Source: JACCSI01 sp035575715
Lineage (GTDB): Bacteria > Acidobacteriota > Vicinamibacteria > Vicinamibacterales > UBA2999
Length of the DNA: 64,000 bases
NCBI GenBank assembly: GCA_035575715.1
Contig: DATLXN010000017.1
Location: forward strand, 1-64,000
Direction of reading: 5' to 3'
In this document: piece by piece, positions 33,507 to 42,008 of the stretch
How positions within the stretch are numbered: the stretch's first letter is position 1
Layout: the number at the start of each line of letters is the position of its first letter
Notes under the pieces: model-generated
Told to the model about the DNA's origin: nothing
Database searches by the model: none
The model's input: only the letters and a program-made list of their open reading frames with translations
Program-made: the position numbers and the translations under genes

Positions 33507-34339
33507 TGCGCGTGCCTGATCTGCTTGCCGCGAAGGAGCTGGCCCTTCGCGAAATCCTGGCCGAACTCGGCTCGGTCGTCGTGGCCTTCAGCGGCGGCGC
33601 CGACAGTGCGTATCTTGCGCATGAGGCGTTTTCCGTGTTGGGCCCGCGCGCACTGGCGGTCACCGCCGACAGCGCCAGTTACCCCGATGCGCACCGCCAA
33701 TTGGCCTTACGCGTCGCGTCCGAGTTTCGTATTCCGCACGAAGTGATTCGAACCGGCGAACTGCAACGGCCCGAATATCGCGCTAACCCGGCGAACCGCT
33801 GTTACTACTGCAAGGACGAGCTGTATTTGCATCTCACCGCGCTGGCCAAAGCGCGCGGCTTTTCGGCCGTTGCCGATGGCAGCAACGCCGACGATCGCGG
33901 CGATTACCGCCCCGGCCGGCAGGCCGCACGTGAATACGGCGTACGAAGCCCGCTCGACGAGGCGCAACTCTCCAAAGACGAGATTCGCATGCTCTCGCGT
34001 CAGGCCGGTCTGCCGACGTGGGACGTGCCGGCGTCGGCCTGCCTGTCGTCGCGCATTCCCTACGGCAGCGAAGTTACCGAAGAGAAGCTTCAGACCATCG
34101 AGCAAGCCGAACGCGTGCTCCGTGAGCTCGGCTTTCGGGTCTTTCGCGTCCGCCATCACGATGCCCTTGCCAGATTGGAGATCGCGAAAGACGAAATGGC
34201 TCGCGCTTTCGAGCCGGCGATCAACGCGACCCTCATCCGCGAGTTGAAAGCGGTCGGCTATCAGCACGTCACGATTGATTTACAGGGCTATCGGCTCGGC
34301 AGCCTGAACGAAGCGCTGCGGCTGCGCCCCATCCAGTGA
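33506..34339 (+). CDS. larE: ATP-dependent sacrificial sulfur transferase LarE
   Basis: LarE adds sulfur to the nickel-pincer cofactor precursor of lactate racemase and related enzymes. The 277-residue protein has the PP-loop FSGGADSAYLA, the ADGSNADDRGDYRPGR segment, NRCYYCK (a C-x2-C pair) and SACLSSRIPYG, which contains the Cys aligned with the sulfur donor in single-Cys LarE. Three such cysteines suggest the variant that uses a [4Fe-4S] cluster instead of consuming its own Cys. LarB, LarC and LarA are not in the window. The gene overlaps the LysW-like gene upstream and the GT-C-like gene downstream (GTGA). Confidence 0.9.
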   Translation: MRVPDLLAAKELALREILAELGSVVVAFSGGADSAYLAHEAFSVLGPRALAVTADSASYPDAHRQLALRVASEFRIPHEVIRTGELQRPEYRANPANRCYYCKDELYLHLTALAKARGFSAVADGSNADDRGDYRPGRQAAREYGVRSPLDEAQLSKDEIRMLSRQAGLPTWDVPASACLSSRIPYGSEVTEEKLQTIEQAERVLRELGFRVFRVRHHDALARLEIAKDEMARAFEPAINATLIRELKAVGYQHVTIDLQGYRLGSLNEALRLRPIQ

Positions 34340-36696
34340 TCCGGGGTGCCCTTGCGGCATTAGCGCTGGCGTTTGCGCTGGCGCACGTTCCGTATCTCGT
34401 TTCTTCGCTGGAAGACATCGACTCGGTCAATTTTGCGCTCGGGGTCCGTGACTTCGATGTCGCCGAGCATCGTCCGCACCCGCCCGGCTATCCGATTTAC
34501 ATCGCCCTGGGCAAAGCCGGCGTACCGATGGTGCGTGCGGTGAGCGGAGTCGCCTCGCCGGCGACGATCGAAGCGAGGACGCTGTCGGTCATCGCATTGA
34601 TCGGCGCGATGGTGGTGATCCTCGTGCTCTATCGCGTCCTGACATGCCTGAGACGCGCGGACGACGAGTTCATTCGCCCGCCGTGGTCGACCCTCGACCC
34701 GATCGCGCTAGCCGCGACGGCGTTGACGATCGCCTGCCCGCTGTTTTGGTATCTCGGCGTGCGTCCGATGAGCGACGTCCCCGGTCTGGCGGCGGCATTG
34801 GCGGCGCAGGCCGCACTCGCGCTGGCGTGGTGGCGTCAGCAACGTGACGCTGACGGCGACCGACGCCTCGCGCCTGAGCGCATCGGTGCGTCGGGACGCA
34901 TGATCGTGCTCGGCGCGCTGCTCGCAGGTCTCGCCATTGGCTTCAGGTCACAGAACGCGTTCCTGACTGTGCCGCTGTTGTTCGGCGTGCTGGTCGACCG
35001 CATCGGGCGAGGCGTCGCCGGCGCGATGATCGGTGGAGCGGTCGCGTTCAGCGTTGGTGTGTTGGCCTGGGCGGTTCCGCTGGTGGTGGCGAGCGGCGGG
35101 TGGACCGCCTATCTAGGCGCGCTCGGATCGCAGGCCGGCGAGGATTTCGCCGGCGCTGAGATGCTCTATCTCAACCCCGCGCCACGGCTGGCCGCCTTCG
35201 CCTTGATGCGCACGCTGATTTTTCCCTGGGACTCGATCGCGCTTGGTTCAGTGGTCATCGCACTCGCCGCGGTCGGCGTCGTCGCATTATTTACGCGCGA
35301 TCGACGCGCCTTGGCCGCAGTCGGCCTTCTCACGATCCCGTATCTGATTTTTCATCTGCTGTTCCAGGACACGCATTTTGTGCGCTATGCCCTCCCGCTG
35401 GTGCCTGCGGTGGCGTTTCTCGCTGTGCATGGCTTGACGCTGCTGGCCCGCCGCGCCGCCTTGCCGGCTACCGGACTACTGGCACTGTGGGCGGTGGCAA
35501 CAGGTGCGCCGACGCTTGCAGCGTATGCGAGTCAACCGAGTCCGACGGCGATGGCATTTGCGGAGATCCGCGCGGCGGTCTTGACCTCCGTCCCCGCGAC
35601 CTCCGTCCCCGCGACCTCCGTCCCCCCGACCCGTCCGGGCGCGTTGGCGCTGCATCAGACATTTCGCCGTCCCCTGGAAGCCGATCCGGTGCCGATCGCG
35701 CGCATTCTGGCAGCGCCACCCCGCCGCGAGTGGCTCGAGTTGGTGCGTTACTGGAGAGATGGCCACATCGAACCAGTCTGGTTTCTCGCCGACCCGAGGC
35801 GCAGTGATCTGGCGCTGATCGATCCGCGCAGCCGTGCCGACCGCACCGACTTCGCGTGGCCGTTCACGTCACTGTCGGAGCTCGGCGGCATTCGCCCGCT
35901 TGGCCTGACCTGGTATCGCCTGCCTGCCCCCGGCTGGTTTGCTGAGGAAGGATGGGCGCTGACCCCGGAAACCGCGGGCATTGCGCGTGTGACCGGGCAG
36001 GGGCCGGCAATCGCGCCGATCACGGCCTGGGTGCGCCGGCGAAATGAAGCGACGATGATGCTGATCGGTGGGCGACATCTTGGCGCAACCGGCGACGGGC
36101 CGGTCACCTTCCGCGCAGCCGTGGATGGCAGGGAGGTCGCCGCGTGGGAGGCCTCAGCCGGATTTTTTGTCAGGGAGATTGCACTCCCCGCCGGCGCGCT
36201 CTCCGGCGACGGGCCGCTCGCTCGGTTGACCCTTGCCTCGACCGCGCGCAGTGGCAAACCGATCGCGACCGCCATCGAACAGTTCGACCTGCAGTCGGAG
36301 GGCGCGCTGATGTGGGCCTACGACGAAGGCTGGCACGAGGCCGAATACAACCCGGCGATCGGGATGTGGCGGTGGACCTCGAATTACTCGACCCTGCGGA
36401 TTCTCAATGCGACGACGCCCATTGCGGTCACGATCCGGGTCGAGCAGCCCAACCGGTATTTCGATCAGGCGCCGCAGGTCCGGCTCAAGACCGGCGACCG
36501 CGTGGTTGGCGAAACCCGGTTTGACACGAACGAATTGTGGAGCGTGATCGTGCCGCTCGATGCCCTGCAGGCCTCAGGCGGTCGTTTGACAATCGAGACG
36601 GATGAGGTCTTCGTCCCGGCGGACCGTGACGGCGGGGACGACCAGCGGCGCCTGAGCTTGCGCATCTTCGGCGTGAATATCGCAGCTCAGCGTTGA
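34336..36696 (+). CDS. GT-C-like polytopic membrane protein (DUF2723/mannosyltransferase type)
   Basis: The 786-residue protein has about ten predicted transmembrane helices in its first 400 residues and a large soluble C-terminal part. Near the N-terminus, LEDIDSVNFALG and EHRPHPPGYPIYIALGK resemble the acidic loop and HPPGYP motif of DUF2723/GT-C glycosyltransferases that use lipid-linked sugars. The C-terminal region (about 500-786) contains beta-sandwich-like segments, for example GRHLGATGDGPVTFRAAVDG. The reaction is not known. It starts at GTG overlapping larE, and a 15-base tandem repeat lies inside at 35584-35628. Confidence 0.72.
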   Translation: MIRGALAALALAFALAHVPYLVSSLEDIDSVNFALGVRDFDVAEHRPHPPGYPIYIALGKAGVPMVRAVSGVASPATIEARTLSVIALIGAMVVILVLYRVLTCLRRADDEFIRPPWSTLDPIALAATALTIACPLFWYLGVRPMSDVPGLAAALAAQAALALAWWRQQRDADGDRRLAPERIGASGRMIVLGALLAGLAIGFRSQNAFLTVPLLFGVLVDRIGRGVAGAMIGGAVAFSVGVLAWAVPLVVASGGWTAYLGALGSQAGEDFAGAEMLYLNPAPRLAAFALMRTLIFPWDSIALGSVVIALAAVGVVALFTRDRRALAAVGLLTIPYLIFHLLFQDTHFVRYALPLVPAVAFLAVHGLTLLARRAALPATGLLALWAVATGAPTLAAYASQPSPTAMAFAEIRAAVLTSVPATSVPATSVPPTRPGALALHQTFRRPLEADPVPIARILAAPPRREWLELVRYWRDGHIEPVWFLADPRRSDLALIDPRSRADRTDFAWPFTSLSELGGIRPLGLTWYRLPAPGWFAEEGWALTPETAGIARVTGQGPAIAPITAWVRRRNEATMMLIGGRHLGATGDGPVTFRAAVDGREVAAWEASAGFFVREIALPAGALSGDGPLARLTLASTARSGKPIATAIEQFDLQSEGALMWAYDEGWHEAEYNPAIGMWRWTSNYSTLRILNATTPIAVTIRVEQPNRYFDQAPQVRLKTGDRVVGETRFDTNELWSVIVPLDALQASGGRLTIETDEVFVPADRDGGDDQRRLSLRIFGVNIAAQR
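35584..35628 (+). repeat. 15-bp triple tandem repeat inside the GT-C-like gene
   Basis: Three copies of ACCTCCGTCCCCGCG, the last with one substitution, are read in frame as three copies of TSVPA/TSVPP in a loop after the membrane domain. Because the unit is a multiple of three, copy-number change would keep the frame. Confidence 0.9.
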
Positions 36697-36728
36697 CACG
36701 ATCAGACTCAAGCTTGTAAGCTGCAGCC

Positions 36729-37307
36729 ATGACCGTACTTCAGCGCACTGCCGGCCTCGTCGCGTTCTGCGTCCTCATCAGCCTCGGCGCCGCCGCGTGC
36801 GCCAAGAAACCTGCAGCCGTCGTGCCCGTCGCGCCCCCGCCGGTGGCCGCAGCGCCGGCCGCGCCGCCAGCGCCGCCACCTCCTGCGCCGCCGCCGCCGG
36901 CACCCGCCGCGGCGGCACTGACCGAAGAGGATATTTTCAGCCGCAAGTCACTCGAGCAGCTGAATTCAGAACGGCCGCTCGGCGATGCTTACTTCAACCT
37001 CGATCAGCACACGCTGCGTGACGACGCCCGCGCGCCGTTGCAGAAGAACGCTGATTGGATGAAGCGCTGGACCACCACCCGCATTACTGTGGAAGGCCAC
37101 TGCGACCAACGCGGTTCGACCGAATACAACCTGGCCCTTGGCGAGCGCCGCGGTAACGCCGTGAGAGATTACCTGGTCAGTCTCGGCGTCCCGAGCGAGC
37201 GGATTGAGGTGGTGTCGATGGGGAAGGAATCGCCGTTCTGCAGCGAATCAAACGAGGCGTGCTGGCAGCAAAATCGCCGCGGCCACCTCGTCATCACCGC
37301 GAAATAA
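36729..37307 (+). CDS. pal: OmpA/Pal-family peptidoglycan-associated lipoprotein
   Basis: The 192-residue product begins with a lipoprotein signal peptide (lipobox GAAAC, Cys near residue 24), then a Pro/Ala-rich linker (about 28-64) and an OmpA-like domain. It shows the Pal hallmarks FNLDQHTLRDDA, TVEGHCDQRGSTEYNLALGERRG and GVPSERIEVVSMGKE. Pal ties the outer membrane to peptidoglycan. No tol genes are adjacent. The 3' end overlaps the convergent glutaredoxin gene by 14 bases. Confidence 0.93.
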   Translation: MTVLQRTAGLVAFCVLISLGAAACAKKPAAVVPVAPPPVAAAPAAPPAPPPPAPPPPAPAAAALTEEDIFSRKSLEQLNSERPLGDAYFNLDQHTLRDDARAPLQKNADWMKRWTTTRITVEGHCDQRGSTEYNLALGERRGNAVRDYLVSLGVPSERIEVVSMGKESPFCSESNEACWQQNRRGHLVITAK

Positions 37308-37530
37308 GCATCGTCGCGAGATCGCGCTCGGTCAGCGGGCCGCGCGCGATCTCCACGCCGTCGCGCAACAGCACCGGGATCTCGTAGCGATAGCGTGCCC
37401 ACAGCCCATCGTCTGCGGTGATATCGATCTCGTCGATGGTGAAGTCGAACTCGACGCACAGATCGTCGAGCGCCGCCCGCACGTCTTCACAGAGATGACA
37501 GCCTGGCTTGGAGTAGAGAGTGAGCGTCAC
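37294..37530 (-). CDS. Glutaredoxin-family thiol protein
   Basis: The 78-residue thioredoxin-fold protein has the redox motif C-x2-C in KPGCHLCEDV (Cys11, Cys14) and the cis-Pro segment YEIPVLLRDG. It is of the DUF836/glutaredoxin-like type and may act as a general thiol reductant; no partner is evident. It lies just downstream of pyrF on the same strand, and its 3' end overlaps pal. Confidence 0.9.
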   Translation of the reverse strand: MTLTLYSKPGCHLCEDVRAALDDLCVEFDFTIDEIDITADDGLWARYRYEIPVLLRDGVEIARGPLTERDLATMLISR

Positions 37531-37537
37531 GCTCGCC

Positions 37538-38242
37538 TCACTGCGCGATGTTGGAAGCGATCTGTTGCGCCGCGGCGCGTGGGTCGCGGGCAGCCGTGAT
37601 CGGACGGCCGATCACCAGGTACGAGGCGCCGGCCGCGATGGCTTCCGCAGGCGCCATCGTGCGCACCTGATCATCAGTGGCCCCGCCCCCGGATCGAATG
37701 CCCGGTGTCACGATGGTGAAATCCGCACCACAGGCCTCGCGGATGGCGACAATCTCGAGCGGCGATGCGACGACACCGTCAAGGCCGGACTCCTGCGCCA
37801 GACGCGCAAGGTGCACGACGTGAGTCAGCACAGCGTGCGGTACCCCCGTTTCGTGAAGCTGCGCGGCATCGAGGCTGGTCAACACGGTCACCGCAATTAC
37901 TAACGGGCGTGCACTGCCGCGTTTCTCGGCGGCTTGGACGGCCGCATCGGCAGCCGCGCGCATCATCTTGCGGCCACCCGACGCGTGCACGTTGACCATC
38001 CATGCACCGGTACTGACCGCGGCGGCAACCGCGCCAGCGACGGTGTTCGGAATGTCGTGAAACTTCAGATCGAGAAAGGTGCGCTCGCCGCGCTCAGCAA
38101 TGGCGCGAACGATTGCCGGGCCTTCGGCGGTGAACAACTGTTTGCCGATTTTGAAGCCGCCAACCGTGCCACTCAGGCGATCGACCATAGCGGTGGCGTC
38201 CTGCGCGGTGTCGACGTCGAGAGCGACCAGCACGCGATTCAT
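37538..38242 (-). CDS. pyrF: Orotidine 5'-phosphate decarboxylase
   Basis: The 234-residue product decarboxylates OMP to UMP, the last step of UMP synthesis. It has the catalytic Asp-x-Lys-x2-Asp in DLKFHDIPNTV, NVHASGG, TVLTSLD and the phosphate loop GIRSGGG...VIGRPIT. The start ATG at 38242 gives the family N-terminus NRVLVALDVD; a GTG at 38284 overlapping pyrD is an alternative. It is the last pyr gene of the pyrK-pyrD-pyrF operon. Confidence 0.93.
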   Translation of the reverse strand: MNRVLVALDVDTAQDATAMVDRLSGTVGGFKIGKQLFTAEGPAIVRAIAERGERTFLDLKFHDIPNTVAGAVAAAVSTGAWMVNVHASGGRKMMRAAADAAVQAAEKRGSARPLVIAVTVLTSLDAAQLHETGVPHAVLTHVVHLARLAQESGLDGVVASPLEIVAIREACGADFTIVTPGIRSGGGATDDQVRTMAPAEAIAAGASYLVIGRPITAARDPRAAAQQIASNIAQ

Positions 38243-38264
38243 TTTCTGCACACCATCGGCAACT

Positions 38265-39239
38265 TCAGCAGTGTTCTTTGTCACAAGTTGTCACAACGGG
38301 GCCAGGCTCCGGATGCACGGCCGTCCGCGGCGACGTGTCGACGCTGCCGATCAACTCGGTCACCTTGCCAACCTGATGGCGGAGCATGTAATCGTCGAGG
38401 CCGTCGAGGACCTTGTTCCAGACAAACGGATCCGTGAAATTCGCGGTGCCAATCTGTACCGCGGTTGATCCGGCGAGCATGAACTCAACGGCATCCGTGG
38501 CATCGGCGATCCCGCCCATGCCGATGATCGGAATCTTAATCGCCCGAAAGCACTCCCACACCATCCGAATGGCGATCGGGCGGATCGCCGGGCCGCTTAA
38601 CCCACCCAGCATGTTCGACAATCGTGGCCGGCGTGTTTCGACGTCGATCGCCATCGCCAGAAACGTATTGACCAGCGACACCGCATCTGCGCCTGATTCC
38701 TCTGCGGCGCGGGCGAACGACGGCACATCGGTCACATTCGGCGTCAGCTTGGGAATCACCGGCAGCGTGGTCACCTTGCGGACCGCCGCCGTCACCTGGG
38801 CGGTCCCGATCAGGCTGCAGCCGAACTGGATGCCGCCCTCCTTGATGTTCGGGCACGAGATGTTCAACTCGATCGCCGCCACGCCTTCAGCGTCAGAGAG
38901 GACACGCGCGACCTCGGCATACTCGTCGAGCGTCGTGCCGCAGATGTTGACGATGGTGCGCGCCCCGCGTGCGTGGAGCAGTGGCAGTTTCTCTCGGACA
39001 AAGCGATGCACGCCAATGCCCTGCAGCCCGATCGCGTTGAGCATGCCGGCCGGTGTCTCGGCAATCCGCGGTGGCGGATGTCCTTCGCGCTCGTTCAAGA
39101 ACAGGCCCTTGACCGCCACACCGCCAAGGCGCGACAGATCCACCACCTCCTCGTACTCGACGCCATAGCCGAAGCAGCCACTGGCAGCAATGATTGGATT
39201 GGGTAGTTCGAGCGCACCAATCCGCACGCGCAGGTCCAT
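38265..39239 (-). CDS. pyrD: Dihydroorotate dehydrogenase, class 1B catalytic subunit
   Basis: The 324-residue FMN enzyme oxidises dihydroorotate to orotate. Family features are PIIAASGCFGYG, the active-site Cys in LNISCPNIKEGG, VIPKLTPNVTD and GMGGIADATDAVEFMLAGSTAVQIG. Its partner PyrK is encoded just upstream, which marks it as the NAD-linked class 1B form. The ATG at 39239 overlaps the pyrK stop; a start two codons upstream (39245) is possible. Confidence 0.94.
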   Translation of the reverse strand: MDLRVRIGALELPNPIIAASGCFGYGVEYEEVVDLSRLGGVAVKGLFLNEREGHPPPRIAETPAGMLNAIGLQGIGVHRFVREKLPLLHARGARTIVNICGTTLDEYAEVARVLSDAEGVAAIELNISCPNIKEGGIQFGCSLIGTAQVTAAVRKVTTLPVIPKLTPNVTDVPSFARAAEESGADAVSLVNTFLAMAIDVETRRPRLSNMLGGLSGPAIRPIAIRMVWECFRAIKIPIIGMGGIADATDAVEFMLAGSTAVQIGTANFTDPFVWNKVLDGLDDYMLRHQVGKVTELIGSVDTSPRTAVHPEPGPVVTTCDKEHC

Positions 39240-40051
39240 CAACACTTCTCCCAGACGATGGTCGATCCGTCGAACACCGGACCGGTGACGCAGGCGCGTA
39301 CGAAGTGCGAATGTTCGGAGCCGTTACGCACCGGGATCACGCAGCTGTAGCAGCCACCAAGTCCGCACCCCATCACCCGTTCGACCGACACTTCCGACGG
39401 TTGCCGATACTTCGCCGCCAAACGCGCCACGGCTTCGAGCATCGGTTCTGGCCCACAGGCATACAGCATCGCGCGGCCCGCGTCGGGCAGTTGCGCAAGC
39501 GATTGCTCCAGCGGAATAGTGACGCGGCCGTGGGTCCCGCGCGATCCGTCTTCCGTGGACAGGATCGTCGTCACGCCGAGTCGTTCAAAGAACTCGAGGT
39601 AGAACAATTCGCGTGCGCTCCGCGCACCGTAGAACAGGGTGGTCTGGACCTGGCGATGCGAAAGTGATTCTGCGAGTGTCGCGAAGGGAGCCAGGCCGAC
39701 TCCGCCGGCGATCAACCACGCCTCACCGGCCACGGTTGGGGAAAAGGGCTTGCCGAGCGGGCCCAGGCACGACACGCGCCCGCCGGCCTCGAGCGCATAC
39801 AGGGCCCGCGTGTTGCGGCCGGCCCGTTTGTTCAAAATGCTGATCGCCCTAACGCGCCCGCCCTCGCGAATCACCTCGAACACTGAAAAAGGGCGGCGCA
39901 GGATCGAGTCTGGCAGTGGCCCCGCTTTGACCATGACAAATTGACCGGGCTGAGTCAGTTCGCCGATCTCGGGTGCGGCCATGGTCAGCACGTTGTAGTC
40001 ATCGGATAAGCGGACGTTGCTGATCACGTCTGCATGCACGTCGACGGGCAT
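39239..40051 (-). CDS. pyrK: Dihydroorotate dehydrogenase electron-transfer subunit PyrK
   Basis: The 270-residue flavoprotein passes electrons from PyrD to NAD. It has the FAD-binding RRPFSVF segment, the NAD-binding GGVGLAPF and, near the C-terminus, the [2Fe-2S] cysteines in CGLGGCYSC plus RACVTGPVF. It is the first gene of the minus-strand pyrKDF operon, which is divergent from the 40.1-kb gene across a CAGTGCTT repeat. Confidence 0.93.
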   Translation of the reverse strand: MPVDVHADVISNVRLSDDYNVLTMAAPEIGELTQPGQFVMVKAGPLPDSILRRPFSVFEVIREGGRVRAISILNKRAGRNTRALYALEAGGRVSCLGPLGKPFSPTVAGEAWLIAGGVGLAPFATLAESLSHRQVQTTLFYGARSARELFYLEFFERLGVTTILSTEDGSRGTHGRVTIPLEQSLAQLPDAGRAMLYACGPEPMLEAVARLAAKYRQPSEVSVERVMGCGLGGCYSCVIPVRNGSEHSHFVRACVTGPVFDGSTIVWEKC

Positions 40052-40062
40052 TAGGGAATTAT

Positions 40063-40121
40063 AAGTGCTGAGTGCTCAGTGCTCAGTGCTTAGTGCTTAG
40101 TGCTGAGTGCTGGTGCTGGGT
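40063..40121. repeat. CAGTGCTT/CAGTGCTC heptamer array
   Basis: About eight copies of GTGCTNA (period seven) fill the space between the divergent pyrK and phosphodiesterase-like genes, where both promoters should lie. Related copies occur at 32414-32450 and 41899-41916. Confidence 0.9.
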
Positions 40122-40135
40122 GCGTAGAATGTGAC

Positions 40136-41896
40136 GTGCGCTTTCTGCGGATGTTGTCGAACTCGGCGATCGCTGGTGCCGTGGCTGCGGGCTATCTGAC
40201 GATTCTCGTTCTCCATCTCAACCCGACGTTCCCGTTATCGCTCGACGCCGTTGTGCCGCTGGCGCTGGCGATGGGGCTCGCCTACGGCGTCAACCTGACG
40301 GCTGTGTTCTACGTACTGATCGTGCTGCGGCAACTCACCGCAAACGAGGTGTTGTCGCCGGGATGGCTGAGCGTCCGCTTGTTGTCCTGGCTGTGCACCA
40401 TCGCAGCTGGGGCCGGTGCGACGGTGATGTGGCTCAATCTGCGTGGTTACGGCGCGGTGCTCGAGCCACAGGCGCTGAGCCGCATGACTGCCGGGGCGAT
40501 CACGGTGACCGCGTCTGCAGGTGTCTTCCTGTTGATCGCGTTGGCACACATCGGCCGCCGCGGCGGCGCGGTCAGCGCGCTACTGCTGACGTCGATGATG
40601 GTCATTTCGCTGGCCGCACCGCTCACCGCGAGAGGGTGGGATGACGCGACGACGCTGGTCGCACGATCGACGGCGCCGGTGGTCGGGCTCGAATGGGCGC
40701 CGCGCGCGGGCCGGGTCACGGTCATTGCGCTCGATGGCGCGACGCTGGACGTTATCTCGCCAGCCGTCGCGGAGGGCCGACTGCCGAACTTCGGCCGCAT
40801 CTTCGACGGCGGGGCCGTGCTGCATCTCGCGACGTTGCAGCCGACCCAAGCCGAGCCGGTGTGGAGTGCGGCGGCGACCGGTCGAGTCCCGGTTGCCAAT
40901 GGCATTCGCGCATCGGCGCTCTATCGAGTTCGGGCCGGCGGCCCGGCGCTTGAACTCTTACCCGACTATTGCTTCGCACAGGCGCTGGTGCGATTCGGCG
41001 TAATGAACGAAACCCCGCACGATTCGCGGTCGCTCCTGTCGCGCCCCCTCTGGAACATTCTGAGCGACGCCGGCATTTCGACTGGCGTGGTCGGCTGGCC
41101 GCTGACCGACCCGGCCCCTCCGGTCAATGGCTTTGTGATCAGCGATAACTTCCATCGCCTGAGTAGCGCTGAACTTGGCCTGGAGGGCGGCACGTCGGTC
41201 GCCCCGGCAGAACGATTTGCTGACGCCAGAGCAGCGCTGACCACCAATCCGCTTCCTGATCCGGTGGCCGTCGTGTCGACTGGAGGCGAGACACCGCAAG
41301 GCGACGCCGACGCGCGTGCGGACCCGGCGCCGATCGCCGCCGACCGGATGCACCTGCAAATTCTTCGCGCCTTTGAGATGGCGATACCGACGCAGTTTAC
41401 GGCTGTCCGCTTTCCCGGCCTCGACGCTGTCGGCCACTACTTTCTTCGTTACGCGAACCCGTCGGCCTTTGGTGATGTCTCCGAAGAGGAGCGCCGTCGC
41501 TATGGCCGCGTGCTTGGTGAGTATTACGGTTTCATCGATAGCGTCGTCGGCCGCGCCGTCGATACGCTTGGACCCGACGATCTGTTGCTCGTCGTCTCGG
41601 CTTTCGGAATGGAGCCGCTCAGCCCTGGTAAACGCGTTCTCGAGCGCGTCGTCGGCAACGCCCGTCTGAGCGGGACCCACGAACGCGCGCCGGATGGTTT
41701 CCTGCTGGCGTTCGGCGGCGCCGTTGCACCAAGCCGCCCCGCGCGCGCCTCCATCCTCGATCTCGCCCCGACCGTTCTGTACTATCTCGGCCTCCCAGTC
41801 GGCCGCGACATGGACGGCTTCGCCCGCACCGATCTCTTCCGCCCGAACTTCACCGCCTCCCGTCCGATCACCTTTATTCCGACCTACGGCAGGTGA
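40136..41896 (+). CDS. Membrane protein with alkaline-phosphatase-superfamily (phosphodiesterase) domain
   Basis: The product of about 586 residues has five or six N-terminal transmembrane helices (to about residue 170) and a type I phosphodiesterase/nucleotide pyrophosphatase domain: metal Asp in TVIALDGATLDVI, nucleophile-region PTQAEPVWSAAATGRVP, RFPGLDAVGHYFLRY with Asp/His, and GTHERAPDGFLLAFG. The usual DHG motif reads SAFGMEP, so one metal ligand may be missing. The active domain is probably periplasmic, but the substrate is unknown. GTG at 40136 is preferred, with ATG 40151 as alternative. Confidence 0.78.
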   Translation: MRFLRMLSNSAIAGAVAAGYLTILVLHLNPTFPLSLDAVVPLALAMGLAYGVNLTAVFYVLIVLRQLTANEVLSPGWLSVRLLSWLCTIAAGAGATVMWLNLRGYGAVLEPQALSRMTAGAITVTASAGVFLLIALAHIGRRGGAVSALLLTSMMVISLAAPLTARGWDDATTLVARSTAPVVGLEWAPRAGRVTVIALDGATLDVISPAVAEGRLPNFGRIFDGGAVLHLATLQPTQAEPVWSAAATGRVPVANGIRASALYRVRAGGPALELLPDYCFAQALVRFGVMNETPHDSRSLLSRPLWNILSDAGISTGVVGWPLTDPAPPVNGFVISDNFHRLSSAELGLEGGTSVAPAERFADARAALTTNPLPDPVAVVSTGGETPQGDADARADPAPIAADRMHLQILRAFEMAIPTQFTAVRFPGLDAVGHYFLRYANPSAFGDVSEEERRRYGRVLGEYYGFIDSVVGRAVDTLGPDDLLLVVSAFGMEPLSPGKRVLERVVGNARLSGTHERAPDGFLLAFGGAVAPSRPARASILDLAPTVLYYLGLPVGRDMDGFARTDLFRPNFTASRPITFIPTYGR

Positions 41897-41919
41897 AAAT
41901 CAGCACTTAGCACTTGAGC

Positions 41920-41925
41920 TATACT
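41920..41925 (+). promoter_or_regulatory. -10 box of the pyrRBC operon
   Basis: TATACT (41920-41925) matches the -10 consensus at five of six positions and would start transcription near 41932, just before the PyrR-loop-like hairpin. No good -35 box lies at the right distance; the upstream bases are part of a CAGCACTT repeat. The assignment therefore rests mainly on position. Confidence 0.45.
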
Positions 41926-41940
41926 CCCCTTCTCTTTAAC

Positions 41941-41960
41941 TGCGGACCCGAGAGTTCGCG
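41941..41960 (+). promoter_or_regulatory. PyrR-binding-loop-like RNA hairpin
   Basis: Six base pairs (TGCGGA with TTCGCG, allowing G-U) enclose the loop CCCGAGAG, which matches the core of the PyrR recognition sequence (CCnGnGAG). The hairpin ends next to AAGAGGGG, the Shine-Dalgarno sequence of an 11-codon leader ORF. PyrR bound with UMP could therefore block leader translation and, through coupling, pyrR and the downstream genes. Confidence 0.6.
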
Positions 41961-41972
41961 AAGAGGGGATTC

Positions 41973-42008
41973 ATGCAGACCTGCCAGAAGGTCGCGCCAT
42001 GCCGGTAG
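41973..42008 (+). CDS. 11-codon leader peptide overlapping pyrR
   Basis: ATG at 41973 opens the peptide MQTCQKVAPCR and stops with TAG at 42006-42008. It has a good upstream AGAGGGG. It overlaps the pyrR ATG at 41999 by ten bases, an arrangement suited to translational coupling. A small stem (GACCT 41978-41982 with AGGTC 41989-41993) lies inside the leader. It is too short for conventional gene calling, and conservation has not been checked. Confidence 0.5.
   Translation: MQTCQKVAPCR

Noticed and set aside
41978..41993. GACCT/AGGTC stem as a transcription terminator before pyrR
   Set aside because: The stem is only five base pairs and is not followed by a U-run, so attenuation by termination is not supported.
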